This document shows, in pieces, positions 46,423 through 59,221 of a stretch of DNA of 64,000 nucleotides (position 1 is the stretch's first letter; each line of letters opens with the position of its first letter). The notes beneath the pieces are model-generated. The model made no database searches, was not told the origin of the DNA, and saw only the letters and a list, made by a program, of their open reading frames with translations. Location of the stretch: contig BBBM01000004.1 of the NCBI GenBank assembly GCA_001311565.1, forward strand, positions 34,591 to 98,590, in the 5' to 3' direction. The stretch is from Desulfothermus okinawensis JCM 13304 (GTDB lineage Bacteria; Desulfobacterota; Desulfovibrionia; Desulfovibrionales; Desulfothermaceae). A program made the translations under genes and the position numbers.

Positions 46423-46427
46423 AATAT

Positions 46428-47075
46428 TTAATTGGGTCTTCCTTCTAAAATCTTGATTCCTTTAGGAAGACCATAAAGGCCTTGGGGAGTTTTTTTTGTT
46501 AATATTAATATCATTAAATTCTATTATGTTTTCATTTCCAAAAAAAATCTATTATGTCTATCTTTTTGATTAAATTTTTTTTCATCTATCCACAGGTATA
46601 CAAGGACCATGTTGGGCTCTGGATTAAACGGGACCAATTTTATTTTTGTCAAACCTATGTTTTTGCCTTGATCCTCTATTTTTATATTAAACTTTTCCTT
46701 TAAGTCCAATTTTCCGCTTATTAAATCAAATATAATTTTGGACTGTTCCACCTTTGATAATTTGTATTTATAAGCCAATTTTCCTCTGGAAAATAATCCC
46801 ATATTGTTTCCCCATTTACTATGAGTATCTCTTTTTCTGGATCTGTTACTTCCCATCTAACTTTTACTGAATCTTTTATCTTCTCACAAAATATTTTTCC
46901 TGATCTTATTTCCTCATCCTTGGTGGTCTTACTTTTTAATATCTGATGAAATTTTGTTTCAATGGAATGAATGTTTTTGTAATTATTTAGCAAGTCATCT
47001 ATTATATTTGACTGAGCTATTTGTGAGATAGAAATTAAAAAAAATTACACCAAAAATTAAAACAAAAATTCTCAT
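46428..47075 (-). CDS. lolA: Outer-membrane lipoprotein carrier LolA-like protein
   Basis: Periplasmic carrier of about 215 residues. Signal peptide (MRIFVLIFGVIFLISISQIAQS), then LLNNYKNIHSIETKFHQIL, GKIFCEKIKDSVKVRWEVTD and the LolA-like strand pattern P-E-K-E-I-L-I-V-N-G-x-x-x-W-D-Y. The C-terminus after correction reads TPQGLYGLPKGIKILEGRPN and stops at 46428. Breaks near 47040, 46787, 46545 and 46490. It begins 15 nt after the phosphodiester glycosidase gene. LolB was not seen, as is usual outside gamma- and betaproteobacteria. Confidence 0.75.
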
Positions 47076-47090
47076 ATACTTTTCCTTTAG

Positions 47091-47908
47091 TTAGCTTTTT
47101 TTTATTATTCCTATAATATTTGGAATTACTGGACTATTTTTATTTTTGTGAAATATATCCATTTTTGAATATCCATTTAGATTTTTTTTCAAAATTTTTA
47201 TATCTTAAATACATACCACAGGTACTTCCTCCTTCAGTAAACAAACAAGATTTTATTTTTATAGGTAAAGTTAACAAGATCTCATTTAAGTCATGTATTG
47301 ATAACGGTAAATAACTAAATATAAATTGCACCATATCCATTTCATCAATCCCAATGGCTGAAACACTATGTGTATTATTGTCAATATGCCATAAATTTTT
47401 CCTATTTTTTTCCGATCATCCTATAATCTTGTATAACTGTATCATATTTGGTAAGTATTTCCTTCCAGTTTTTGGTATAGTCTTTTTCAATAATGGCGAC
47501 CTGCGGTATATTTTTTTTGTTTTGGATTAAATACTAAAAAACCTCCAAATCTTTTGTGTATTATCTTTTGATTTACATAATCCTGATTTTTCATATATCC
47601 AGTGCTGGTACTTTTGTCTTTCCAGAACATGCTAGCATTGATCACAGCTACAAGATTGTATTTTTTTTGGACCATTCCTTCAACGACAATGGATTGATGT
47701 TTAATTTAGAAGACATAAGTAATTCAAAAGAAAAATAGCTAGGGTCTATCTTTAAAATATATATATCATATTTCTTATCTTTGTATTCGCCTTTAAAATT
47801 GTAGTATATAAGTCCCTTATCTAACTTTCGTTTCTCTACATTGTAGCTGTAAGAAAAGGTACTATTTAAAAATAAAAAGAAGAATAGGACATAAACCCAT
47901 TTTTTCAT
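47091..47908 (-). CDS. Phosphodiester glycosidase family protein (DUF2233/NAGPA)
   Basis: About 270 residues with signal peptide (WVYVLFFFLFLNSTFSYSY). The domain shows NLVAVINASMFWKDKSTSTG, YMKNQDYVNQKIIHKRFGGF, the Gly/Cys-rich LFTEGGSTCGMYLRY where the family has DGG, and after correction the terminal VIPNIIGI typical of these enzymes. Members cleave sugar phosphodiesters; in bacteria the substrate is mostly unknown, perhaps an envelope glycan. Breaks near 47660, 47505, 47410 and 47142. Confidence 0.78.
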
Positions 47909-47920
47909 GATTATAACCAG

Positions 47921-48712
<792 letters not shown>

Positions 48713-48729
48713 AGCTTGCCTCCATTTAT

Positions 48730-50770
<2,041 letters not shown>

Positions 50771-50780
<10 letters not shown>

Positions 50781-51842
50781 AGCATAAAAAAGTTAAAGTG
50801 TTTCTTTAAAATTTTTTTAAATCGATTTTTCTACCAACAACTATAAGGGTATCTCCCCCCTCTAATATTTCTCCAGCCTGTGGATTGTATATCATTGAGC
50901 CATTTTCTTTTTTTTATGGCAATAATAATTAAGTTGAATTTAGGTCTAAGCTCTGATTCTATTATATTTTTACCAACAATAGTGGATGAATCTGGTATTA
51001 GGACCTCTTCCATTTGTAGATTTAAATCATCTCCATGGATAGCCATGTCCAAAAAAATTAATAACTGTTGGTCTTAGAACCATCTGGGCCATCCTGAGCC
51101 CACCTAAAAGATGAGGGGTAAGTGCCTGTTAGCACCTGCAAGTTCTAATTTTTTTATAGATTGTTCATTTTCTGCCCTTGCAATTATTGTAATATCTGGC
51201 GCTGCCTGTCTTGCTGTTAGTGTTACATAGACATTTTGGGCATCGGTTGACAAGGCTGAAATTAACGCCCTGGCATTAAGAAGTCCTGCTTTATAGAGTG
51301 TTTTATCATCAGTGGCATCCCCTTCAACATATAGGGTTTTATTTTCAATAAGTTCTTCAACTGCCTTGGGATCATTTTCAATAACAACTATTTCACACCC
51401 TTCACGCCTAAGTTCCTTTGCCACTATGTTTCCAATCCTTCCATAGCCACAAATAATATAGTGGTCCTTGAGTGATAAGATTTTTGCTTCCATCCTTTTT
51501 TTTCCCCAAAAAAATTTGTATTTTGCCCTCTAAAAAGGCATTGGTAAATGATCCAATAATGTATGCATAGGTTCCAACTCCAAGCAAGATTAATATGGAG
51601 GTATGGAGTTTTCCCTGGTCTGAAATCTCATGAACTTCTCTAAATCCCACTGTGGAGAGTGTTATAACAACCTGGTAGAAACTATCCAAAAGTCCCCACC
51701 CTTCTATATGCATAAAGATATATAATCCATATAAGTAAACACAAATTAGTATCACAAAGCCAATAATTAGTGGATAAAATTCTTTGACAAATTCCTTTGA
51801 AAACAAGAACTCCAATCGAGATTTATGAATTTTTCCGTCCAT
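50771..51842 (-). CDS. Potassium channel with RCK (TrkA-N, TrkA-C) domains
   Basis: About 350 residues. Two-helix ion channel pore with the selectivity filter in VVITLSTVGFREVHE (TVGF instead of TVGYG). The RCK domain follows: IICGYGRIGNIVAKELRREG (GxGxxG), VVIENDPKAVEELIENKTLY, VEGDATDDKTLYKAGLLNAR and a TrkA-C domain near 51000-50830 (LQMEEVLIPDSSTIVGKNII). It probably conducts K+ and is gated by a nucleotide or ion. Breaks near 51507, 51118, 51050 and 50912. As read the frame ends at 50771 inside the ligA start; a one-base change near 50815 would end it at 50806. Confidence 0.82.
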
Positions 51843-51852
51843 AGATTAACGC

Positions 51853-53845
51853 TCAATATTTTAAAAGAATTTCCTTTAATTCGAAGATCCTGTCTCTGAA
51901 TAGAGCTGCTTTTTCAAATTCTAGGTCCCTTGCTGCTTTCCTCATCTTTTTTTTCCAACTTTCTAATTTCCTTCTCTATTGTTTCCCTGTCTAGATAATA
52001 AAGTTCTGTTGATTCTGCAACAGATAAAACCTTCTTCTTTTTTTCTTTCTCCAAACTCATATAATGGGTTTGACATTGATTTGATTATGGTTTTTGGAGT
52101 GATATTGTGTTCTTTGTTGTGTTTTATCTGTTTTTTTCCTTCTCCTTTCTGTCTCTAATATGGCCTGTTTCATTGAATCAGTGATTGTATCTGCATACAT
52201 AATCACCTTTCCATTGACATTTCTCGCTGCCCTGCCAAAGGTCTGGATTAAAGATGAAGTAGATCTCAAAAAACCTTCTTTATCTGCATCAAGTATTGCC
52301 ACTAGAGATACCTCAGGTATATCAAGTCCTTCCCTTAAAAGATTTATACCCACAAGCACATAAAAAGTTCCATCCCTGAGCTCCTTAATTATAGAAATCC
52401 TCTCCAGGGTATCAATGTCAGAGTGCATATATTTTGAAGGAATACCATTTTCATTTAAAAAGTCAGTTAAGTCTTCAGCCATTCTTTTTGTTAAGGTGGT
52501 GACCAGGACCCTTTCATTTTTTTGACATCCTTTTTTTTGCATTCTGAGAGAAGATGGTCTATCTGTGCCATGGTAGGACGCACTTCTACCTGTGGGTCAA
52601 CAAGTCCAGTTGGTCTGATTATTAGCTCTACCACCCTACCCTCTGCAATTTCCATTTCAAATGGACCAGGGGTTGCTGAAACATAGACCACCTGATTTAT
52701 CCTGGACATAAACTCGTTAAAATTAAGGGGCCGATTATCTAATGCAGAGGGAAGTCTGAATCCAAAATCCACCAAATTTTGTTTTCTCGACTATCCCCGT
52801 TATACATACCCCTGATTTGAGGATAGTAATGTGAGACTCGTCAATAAATAATAAAAAAATCCTCTGGAAAGTAATCCAATAAACAGGCAGGAGGAGTACC
52901 TGGCTTTCTTCCATCTAAATGTCTGGAATAATTTTCAATTCCATTACAATATCCCAACTCTTCCAGCATCTCAAGGTCCAGTTGTGTCCTCTGCTCCAAC
53001 CTCTGTGCTTCTACCAATTTGTTATTTGAATAAAACCAGTCTAACCTTTCCCTTAATTCTTCTCTAATATCTGAGATGGCCTCATGAGGTTATCTTTTTC
53101 AGATACATAGTGGGATCCTGGAAAGATAACCGTCTTTTCCAATTGATCCATGACCTCCCCTGTAATGGGGTTTATCTCAGAAATAGACTCCACCTCGTCT
53201 CCAAAAAATTCTATCCTGATGGCCTGTTCCTGTTTATATGCTGGAATTATTTCAACAACATCTCCCCTGACCCTAAAAGTCCCCCTGTGGAAGTCATAGT
53301 CATTCCTCTCATAATATATCTCAACCAGTCGCTCTAAAAAATCCTCCATTATTACCCTTTGACCAACCCCTATTGGAATGACCATATTTTTATAGTATTC
53401 AGGGATCCCAGGCCATATATACACGATACAGAGGCCACTATAATAACGTCTCTACGGGTGAGCAGGGAATAAGTAGCTGCATGTCTTAATTTATCTATGT
53501 CTTCATTTATTGATGAATCTTTTTCAATATATAAGTCACTTTCTGGCACGTAAGCCTCTGGCTGGTAGTAATCATAGTAGCTAACAAAGTATTCAACTGC
53601 GTTTTCAGGAAATAGTTGTTTAAACTCATTGTAGAGCTGGGCGGCCAGGGTCTTGTTTGGTGCCATTACCAGGGTAGGCCTGTTTATTCTGGCTATTACA
53701 TTTGCATGGTATAAGTCTTTCCAGAACCTGTAACACCAAGCAATACTTGATGTTTAGCCCCTGTTTTTAAATTTTTATACAGCTCATCGATGGCCTTTGG
53801 CTGATCTCCTGCAGGTTTAAACTTGGATACTAATTTAAATTTCAT
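51853..53845 (-). CDS. uvrB: Excinuclease ABC subunit UvrB
   Basis: Damage-verifying helicase of nucleotide excision repair, about 664 residues. Walker A in [38 protein letters not shown] (beta hairpin), [33 protein letters not shown] and [20 protein letters not shown] in the helicase motifs, and a C-terminal UVR domain ([20 protein letters not shown]) that contacts UvrC. Breaks near 53705 (one G missing in ATGGCA), 53420, 53092, 52855, 52785, 52535, 52128, 52040 and 51950. A palindrome lies upstream of the start. Confidence 0.95.
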
Positions 53846-53956
53846 AACAGGGCTTCCTGTAAAAATCTTTGTAGGGTATTTATATAGAATAATGTTGATA
53901 ATGTTGATTATAGAAATCTAACAGATAGGAATCAATTGAAAAGTTTTAGAAACAGG

Positions 53957-54042
53957 AATTCTCGGTGAACACCGAGGCAAGTTAATCAGTTATAAATTTT
54001 TTTACCCCTGATTAGTTTAAATTTTAGTGTTCACCGAGAATT
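53957..54042. promoter_or_regulatory. Alternative-pairing inverted repeats upstream of uvrB
   Basis: AATTCTCGGTGAACAC (53957-53972) and GTGTTCACCGAGAATT (54027-54042) are perfect 16-bp complements. The first is also half of its own palindrome CTCGGTGAACACCGAG (53961-53976). An inner pair TAATCAG/CTGATTA (53983-53989, 54008-54014) lies between. The segment sits between the tauE stop and uvrB on the minus strand, so it would be in the uvrB leader. Confidence 0.7.
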
Positions 54043-54061
54043 GCTTTTAAAATAATCCAAC

Positions 54062-54858
54062 CTAAATCAAATGGGCTAAAATCTTTTTAAAAATGGCATA
54101 ATAATAGGAATAATTTTTCACAAAAAGCTTTAGTGCTACAGCTAAGAGCACTATAGCAAACATCTGCTTTATCCATTTTGCCTTCATCTTTTCCTTCATT
54201 ACCTTGGCACCTATTTGAGAGCCAATTATAACTGCAATAGTAGTTGCCAGCATAAATGGAAGATTAAAGTGCCCTTCTGCTATGTGACCTGCAAATCCAG
54301 AAAATGATGAAAACACAACCACAAAACTACTTGTAGCAGCAGCTTCTTTGGTCTTATATCCCATGAGAAGTAGCATTGGGACAAATAAAAATCCACCACC
54401 AACCCCAAGTAACCCTGCAATAAAACCAACAAAAAAAGCCTCCAACAATCATAAGTAGCATCTTTAAAGTGGTGGCCATTTTCTTTTCCCTATCAGGCTG
54501 GGTGGAGGAGATAAGCATACGAGTTCCAGCAAATGCCATTGCAATGACAAAAAAAGAATATAAGGAGCTTGGTTGGGACAAATTTTGTAAAATAGGCCCC
54601 TACTGGGGCTCCAATAAATGATGAAATTATAAGGGGTATTCCTCCCTTAATATCAACCATTTTGGCCTTGATGTAAAATACGGCCGCAGACAAGGCAGTA
54701 ACCCCATTTAAAAGTAGCCCTGTTGGTATGGCCACGCTCTTGAAATCATAGCCAAGCCAGTGAAATACTGGAATGTAGAGCATGGCCCCACCTAAACCTA
54801 ACATTGCAAAAATAAAGGATAAAACCAAAACGCAGAGACTTGCAATTAAGATCATCAT
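54062..54858 (-). CDS. TauE/SafE-family exporter in the FmdE cluster
   Basis: About 265 residues, two four-helix halves, each with a glycine-rich loop: FAMLGLGGAMLYIPVFHWLG at the N-terminus and GFIAGLLGVGGGFLFVPML in the middle. The family exports sulfite or organosulfonates and some copies move other small anions. It begins 18 nt after the FmdE gene, last in a four-gene run. Breaks near 54550 and 54433. The copy at 20675 differs visibly. Confidence 0.85.
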
Positions 54859-54876
54859 ACGGGTAAATCTCCTGTG

Positions 54877-55486
54877 TTAATCTTCATATCCACTGCATGG
54901 AATACACACCAGTTTTCCGTCCTCTAAGACTCTTAGCTTATTTACAAATGTGAGCTCGCCACACACATCACACCTCTTTGCCTCAAATACTGACTTTCCT
55001 TTTTTTTACCTCAAACTCTGTAATCTCGCCAATATCCAAAAACTTTTCTTCTGGTACTTTAAATATATTTTCTATTAAGGGATCAGCAATTGCAGGTTCA
55101 ATATCCTGGGGAGGTATGCCCTGTTTTCTCTTTTGAACAAAAGGAGAATTTAGGGCCTTTTCAAAAAAAATCTGGTTTAATAGATACCCTGACTGCCTTT
55201 TTGTTTTTTTACATCCACCAGGGTAAATGCCATTTTGTTGTAATATAACTTCTGAATATTGGACTTCCCATAGGTGCAACCTGTGGCAGCCATAATGCCG
55301 TCTAAAAAAACACCCTGCAGCATGGCCCTTTCCAGTTTCTGCCAAGACCATAAGCTCTTTGTCCTTTGACCTTTCTACTCCTAAAACCCTCATTGCAGCA
55401 AGACCTGCCCTAAGGCCAAGGGGCATTGCAGGGCACCTGTGTCCATGAAATTTTAGTGCCATATCATATAATTCTTGGAAGTCCAT
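54877..55486 (-). CDS. FmdE-family protein with C-terminal zinc ribbon (copy 1)
   Basis: About 203 residues. FmdE signature: [20 protein letters not shown], then [20 protein letters not shown] after correction of the T7-8 run near 55303. The C-terminal part ends in a treble-clef-like zinc ribbon, [14 protein letters not shown] ... [11 protein letters not shown]. FmdE was named for formylmethanofuran dehydrogenase, but most bacterial members have no such enzyme and an unknown metal- or cofactor-related role. Breaks also near 55165 and 55005. A TAGGAGG ribosome-binding site precedes the ATG. Confidence 0.83.
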
Positions 55487-55500
55487 AGCTTTCCTCCTAT

Positions 55501-55751
55501 TTATTTTAAATTGAACAATTTTTTTAAAAATAATTTTATCTTATGCAGATAAACTGCGATAAAAGAAAATATCGCGCCCAGGATTCCAGCAGATGCAAAT
55601 CCCACTGGACATCCAGTTTGTCCACAAAAGGGACATACAGCAGATGATGAATAAAGTCCCATAAATCCAAGCCACCATCCAAAAAGATGTATTATTTTAT
55701 GGAAAAATCCCTTGTGGGATTTTCCTGGGATTTACCTATATTATTTTCCAT
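55501..55751 (-). CDS. Small Cys-motif membrane protein between two FmdE genes
   Basis: About 83 residues. The C-terminal two thirds read HLFGWWLGFMGLYSSSAVCP, then FCGQTGCPVGFASAGILGAI, i.e. a CPFCGQTGCPVG four-Cys-like motif (three Cys) within or next to a hydrophobic segment, and a basic tail. The N-terminal 20 residues are in another frame; one base is off near 55720. The stop is 14 nt from the next FmdE start and the ATG 5 nt from the previous stop. No family recognised. Confidence 0.6.
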
Positions 55752-55756
55752 AATAA

Positions 55757-56361
55757 TTACCTGTCATATCCAGAACATGGGATACACATGTGTTTTTGCC
55801 CAACTACCTTAAATATGGCCTGGCAACTAACTCACCACAACTATCACATGGGACAAGCCCCATTACCTCTCCATAGTCCTCATATGGATGGTCCTTGACT
55901 TCCTCTACTGTTAAGATCTCATCTTCAGGTGCATCCCAGATTATATTAACCATCTCCATTGCCTCTTCTCTTGGAATTTGAGTAGGAGGAATACCCTGTG
56001 CCCTTTTCCTCATAAAGGCAGATTCTGCAATCAATTTATGTCTGGTAGGTTTATACGATACCCTCACACTCTTTTCATTAATTTTATCAATTAACGTTAA
56101 GGCCAATTTCCCCCATCCTGCCTTTTCAATGTTTCCTTTGCCCAATGTGCAACCTGTTGCATATTGCACACCATCAGCAAAACATTGGGCCCCATGGTTA
56201 TCACCTATCTCTACAATACAATGTAGCTCCCCTGAAGTCCCAGTTCTCTTAACACCCAGGGCCTTAAGTGCAGCAAGTCCAGCCCTTACTCCCACAGCAG
56301 ATGCCCAACAGATGTGACCGTGAAACTCAAATGCCTTTTCTAATACTTTCCTTTCATCCAT
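55757..56361 (-). CDS. FmdE-family protein with C-terminal zinc ribbon (copy 2)
   Basis: About 202 residues. FHGHICWASAVGVRAGLAAL, then HGAQCFADGVQYATGCTLGK, the conserved FmdE core with Cys and His residues for metal binding. C-terminal zinc ribbon VPCDSCGELVARPY ... HMCIPCSGYDR ends the same way as copy 1, including CIPCSGY. A single break near 55814 (T3 where T4 is needed). First of four tightly spaced genes. The two copies share architecture but diverge in the first Cys (HRC versus HIC context), so they may form a heteromer. Confidence 0.85.
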
Positions 56362-56433
56362 TTTTTTTCGCCTCCTTGTCTTTGTTTTAGTATATTTCTA
56401 TATCGCTCATTGGGAATATATAAATGCAATCTT

Positions 56434-57821
56434 CTAATTGTCAAGGAACTTATTTAAAAAAAGTTTAGAAGAAAATTTATAAGTAATCATAAAAAATACC
56501 CAATCTGCTTGGGTATTTGAAGCTACCTTTTTAGCAAATTCATCTGGCCAAAAGTGTCCATATCCCACCTGTATCTCAGCGTATTTACAGGGATTAAATT
56601 TAGTCACCACATCAAATTCCTTACCCACCTTATCTCCTGATCCACCACTTTTGTCCCTATATATTTTTGCATTATGGTACCAACCATCTCTTTTTTTGAG
56701 CCAGATAGAACCTATGGAATTCCAGCTTTACATAAGATTTTTTTTCCAGGATAGAGCTCTAAATTTATTTCCTGATCTTTTAAATTTTGCCATTTAAAAA
56801 GGTTCATCCTTCCATAGGCCTTGTCTTTTGAACCATAAGCACCATCAAAGGTCTCGTGCTTTCCATCTCTTGGGTTGCTGTCACCTGATCCATATGAATA
56901 TTCCAAACTGATCTGTGGTTTCAGATATATTGATGTTAATTTATACCCAAGCCACACATGATACCCATATGCATCCACATCATCCTGTGAATAATCTCCT
57001 TTTTGGGTCACATACAAAAAAATCAAATTTAAAGCCTTTTATATATCCAGTATATGCCCTGGCCCCAAAATAATAGGTATCAAGGTCTCCATATATTCCA
57101 TTTTCACTTTTGTATCTATTGTGGTTGTCTTTTTTTGGTCATGGAAAACGGCTCTAAAAAGATCAAATTATCAGGCATCTTAATATGACCATAAAAACCA
57201 AGACACTCGTATCCATGGCGGTGGTTTAAACTAAAGTCATCTGGGTCATGGATCTCAGAGCGTCCATAAAATGCACTCAAATACCCTACTGGAACTTTAA
57301 CATTAGCCCTAGCTGCATCCCATATCCAGCTACCTGTATTGCCCCACTGTCCTGGTCCAAATATCCTGTTGTTACCAAAATAAATCCTCTGTCTCCCAGC
57401 TTTAATAGTAATTGGAAGATTAGCAGGTTCTATTAATTCAATGTATGAGTCCCAGATCTCCATTGGATCCTTATATGGGTTATGCTCTCTGTTGAAATTG
57501 TATTTGTAAAAATCATCATCTGGTATATCCAGATCCCACACCCTGGAATCCTGTATCCATAGAGACAGATGTAATTTTGACAAAAAAATAATAATCAAGG
57601 CCTGTTCTAAACCTCCCAATTATAAAGCCGTCATTCTCCTCTCCCACCACAGGATCTTTTCCATAGGATTTTATGTTAAAGTTATTTTGATATTCATACC
57701 TAAACCTTACATTTACCCCTAACTTTAAACTGTGTAATTTTTGATGAGATGTCTCTGCATATAAAACTCCAGAAGACAAAAATAAAACCAAAAAGATAAA
57801 AATTGTTTTACCTGGATTCAT
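56434..57821 (-). CDS. Outer-membrane porin-like protein (alginate export family)
   Basis: Beta-barrel of about 460 residues with signal peptide (TIFIFLVLFLSSGVLYAE). The first strands match the alginate_exp pattern: NVRFRYEYQNNFNIKSYG, GFIIGRFRTGLDYYF, then QIQDSRVW-like sequence, LPITIKAGRQRIYFGNNRIF and the closing strand with aromatic end near 56440. The ATG at 57821 with GGAG six nt upstream is preferred over TTG 57833. Breaks near 57585, 57130, 57020 and 56740. It follows an ArsR-type regulator gene with overlap, so it is probably regulated by it. Cargo unknown. Confidence 0.75.
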
Positions 57822-58142
57822 CTGAGTCTCCAATGGCCACTTTTTGTCTATTTATGTGATGTTTTAAAACCTTTGTGGAACACTCAAAAAAATTCAATCA
57901 CACACGGAATCTCTAATTTATATATCATGTCTTTTTTTTATTTTCTTAGACGATACAACTCCCACTTCCTTTAGAACTGACAGGTGTTTAGAAATAGTGG
58001 ATTTGTCTAAATCAAATATATCCTTTAAATAAGCAAAGCTTTTCTCACTTTCCCTTAAAATATCCACAATCATGAGCCTAACAGGATGGGCTAAGGCCTT
58101 TATAATCTTTGCCCTCACTTCAGCCTCTTCAAAGGTAATCAT
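57808..58142 (-). CDS. ArsR-family regulator without the As-binding Cys motif
   Basis: About 111 residues. Winged helix: IIKALAHPVRLMIVDILRES, then YLKDIFDLDKSTISKHLSVL. The ELCVCDL type metal site on the recognition-side helix is absent; only a Cys pair appears near the C-terminus (IPCVIEFFECS). The sensed ligand is therefore likely not arsenite by the classical site. Breaks near 57935 and 57890. The 3' end overlaps the porin gene start; the 5' end is divergent from the Fe-S protein gene. Confidence 0.8.
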
Positions 58143-58195
58143 TGACAGGTTTCTCCTTTTATTTTAATTTCTTCGTTGGCAAAACTACCAATAAA

Positions 58196-58206
58196 CTAAT
58201 CATTAG
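58196..58206. promoter_or_regulatory. Short palindrome in the divergent arsR region
   Basis: CTAATCATTAG, an 11-bp palindrome in the 90-nt gap between the divergent ArsR-type and Fe-S genes. On the minus strand it falls between TTGACT and TAGTTT, spaced 17 nt, a plausible promoter. Candidate operator. Confidence 0.4.
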
Positions 58207-58232
58207 TCAACGTAAATCCAGGGGAGGATAAA

Positions 58233-58746
58233 ATGTTGATCCAAAAATGGGAAAAAGAGATAACAAAGTCCAAGTGTAATCCCAAACAAGAAGGGGTGCA
58301 TTGCATAATTCAGGTAGATGCTGACCTATCAGATGTAATTCCATATCTAAATGCAGAATTGGGGGGTGATTTTTGTACTAAAAATCCTCCATCTGTTACC
58401 TTTAAGATCCATGGTAAACTGCTAACAGTCCATCCCCATAAAATTGCTGTAAACGCACTTAAGGACGAAGAAGAGGCAACCAAAGTTGCAAATTGGATAA
58501 TTGGTGAGATAAACCGCGTATGGGAAAATAGGGCAGAAATAACACCTATGTATGAAATCCCCAAAAAGCCCCAGCCCCTTGAAATTCTAAAAAGACTTCC
58601 GAAAACCAATTGCAAAAAAATGTGGCTGTCCAACATGTCTTGTATTTGCAACATATGTCTGTCAGGGAATAAAAACCATAGAAGATTGCCCAGAACTTGA
58701 GGATGATAAGAAAAAAGAGCTTGAAAGTTACTTAAAAAAATTTTAA
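58233..58746 (+). CDS. Fe-S domain protein with CGCPTC motif, ars-associated
   Basis: About 170 residues. An N-terminal domain with WEKEITKSKCNPKQEGVHCI and LNAELGGDFCTKNPPSVTFK is followed by a C-terminal Fe-S domain reading KTNCKKCGCPTCLVFATYVC and ending DCPELEDDKKKELESYL. The Cx2CGxPTC spacing is that of the [4Fe-4S] domain of the corrinoid Fe-S protein and acetyl-CoA synthase gamma family. Break near 58617 (A7 run). Its place between two ArsR genes and ACR3 links it to arsenic, but the role is unknown. Confidence 0.78.
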
Positions 58747-58803
58747 ATTTATTAGTTTTGAGTAGTTCAATTCCTTTACAATAACTTTGCCACCATTAAG
58801 AGA

Positions 58804-58850
58804 TTGACAGAAAATTAATATTTAGCTATTTAGCTAATTAACTAAATATT
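58804..58850 (+). promoter_or_regulatory. Promoter and operator of arsR-acr3
   Basis: TTGACA (58804-58809), 17-nt spacer, TATTTA (58827-58832). A perfect 9-bp inverted repeat AATATTTAG/CTAAATATT (58817-58825, 58842-58850) spans the -10 region, and TTAGCTAA lies inside it. The ATG of arsR is at 58867. Confidence 0.7.
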
Positions 58851-58866
58851 TCATAGGTCAAGGGAA

Positions 58867-59206
58867 ATGGATTCTATTAGTAATATCTTTGCAGCATTAT
58901 CAAACAAAAACAGATTAAGGATCGTGGCTGTTCTGTTCTACTACAATGAGCTATGTGTGTGTTATTTAAAGGATTTCCTTGGGGTGTCAGGTGCTACCGT
59001 CTCAAGGCACCTTTCAATTTTGCAACATACAAAAATAATTTCAGGAAGAAAACAGGGCAAATGGATATATTACTCTCTTACTGAAAACTTTAAAAAGGAG
59101 GTGGAACTAGTAACTTGGCTAAATGAAAAAAATAAAACACAATGAAAAATACTTAAAAGACCTTGATTTGCTAAAAGAGTTGTTAGAAAAAAAACCAATT
59201 TGTTAA
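58867..59206 (+). CDS. arsR: ArsR arsenic-responsive repressor
   Basis: About 113 residues. ArsR fold with FAALSNKNRLRIVAVLFYYN and the As(III)-binding motif ELCVCYLKDFLGVSGATVSR, then LSILQHTKIISGRKQGKWIY. As read it stops at 59145; if the A7 run near 59133 is really six, a helical tail extends to TAA 59204-59206 and closes with KKPIC. acr3 begins 15 nt later. Binds the inverted repeat upstream and releases it on arsenite binding, by analogy with the family. Confidence 0.9.
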
Positions 59207-59221
59207 AAGGAGGTTTTAACT

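Larger units (their letters stand above)
45825..46427. other. Gene-free stretch of about 600 nt
   Basis: No coding frame on either strand survives allowance for single-base frame errors. The stretch is very AT-rich and holds an 8-bp inverted repeat at 45835-45842/45857-45864 (leader of the TPR gene), a 17-bp perfect inverted repeat at 46017-46059 and two short period-7 repeat stretches at 46163 and 46396. I see no tRNA, riboswitch or recognisable ncRNA. Confidence 0.6.

Noticed and set aside
45825..46427. Hidden gene in the 600-nt gap
   Set aside because: Tested all frames by eye allowing single-base shifts; no continuous protein-like segment or motif appears.
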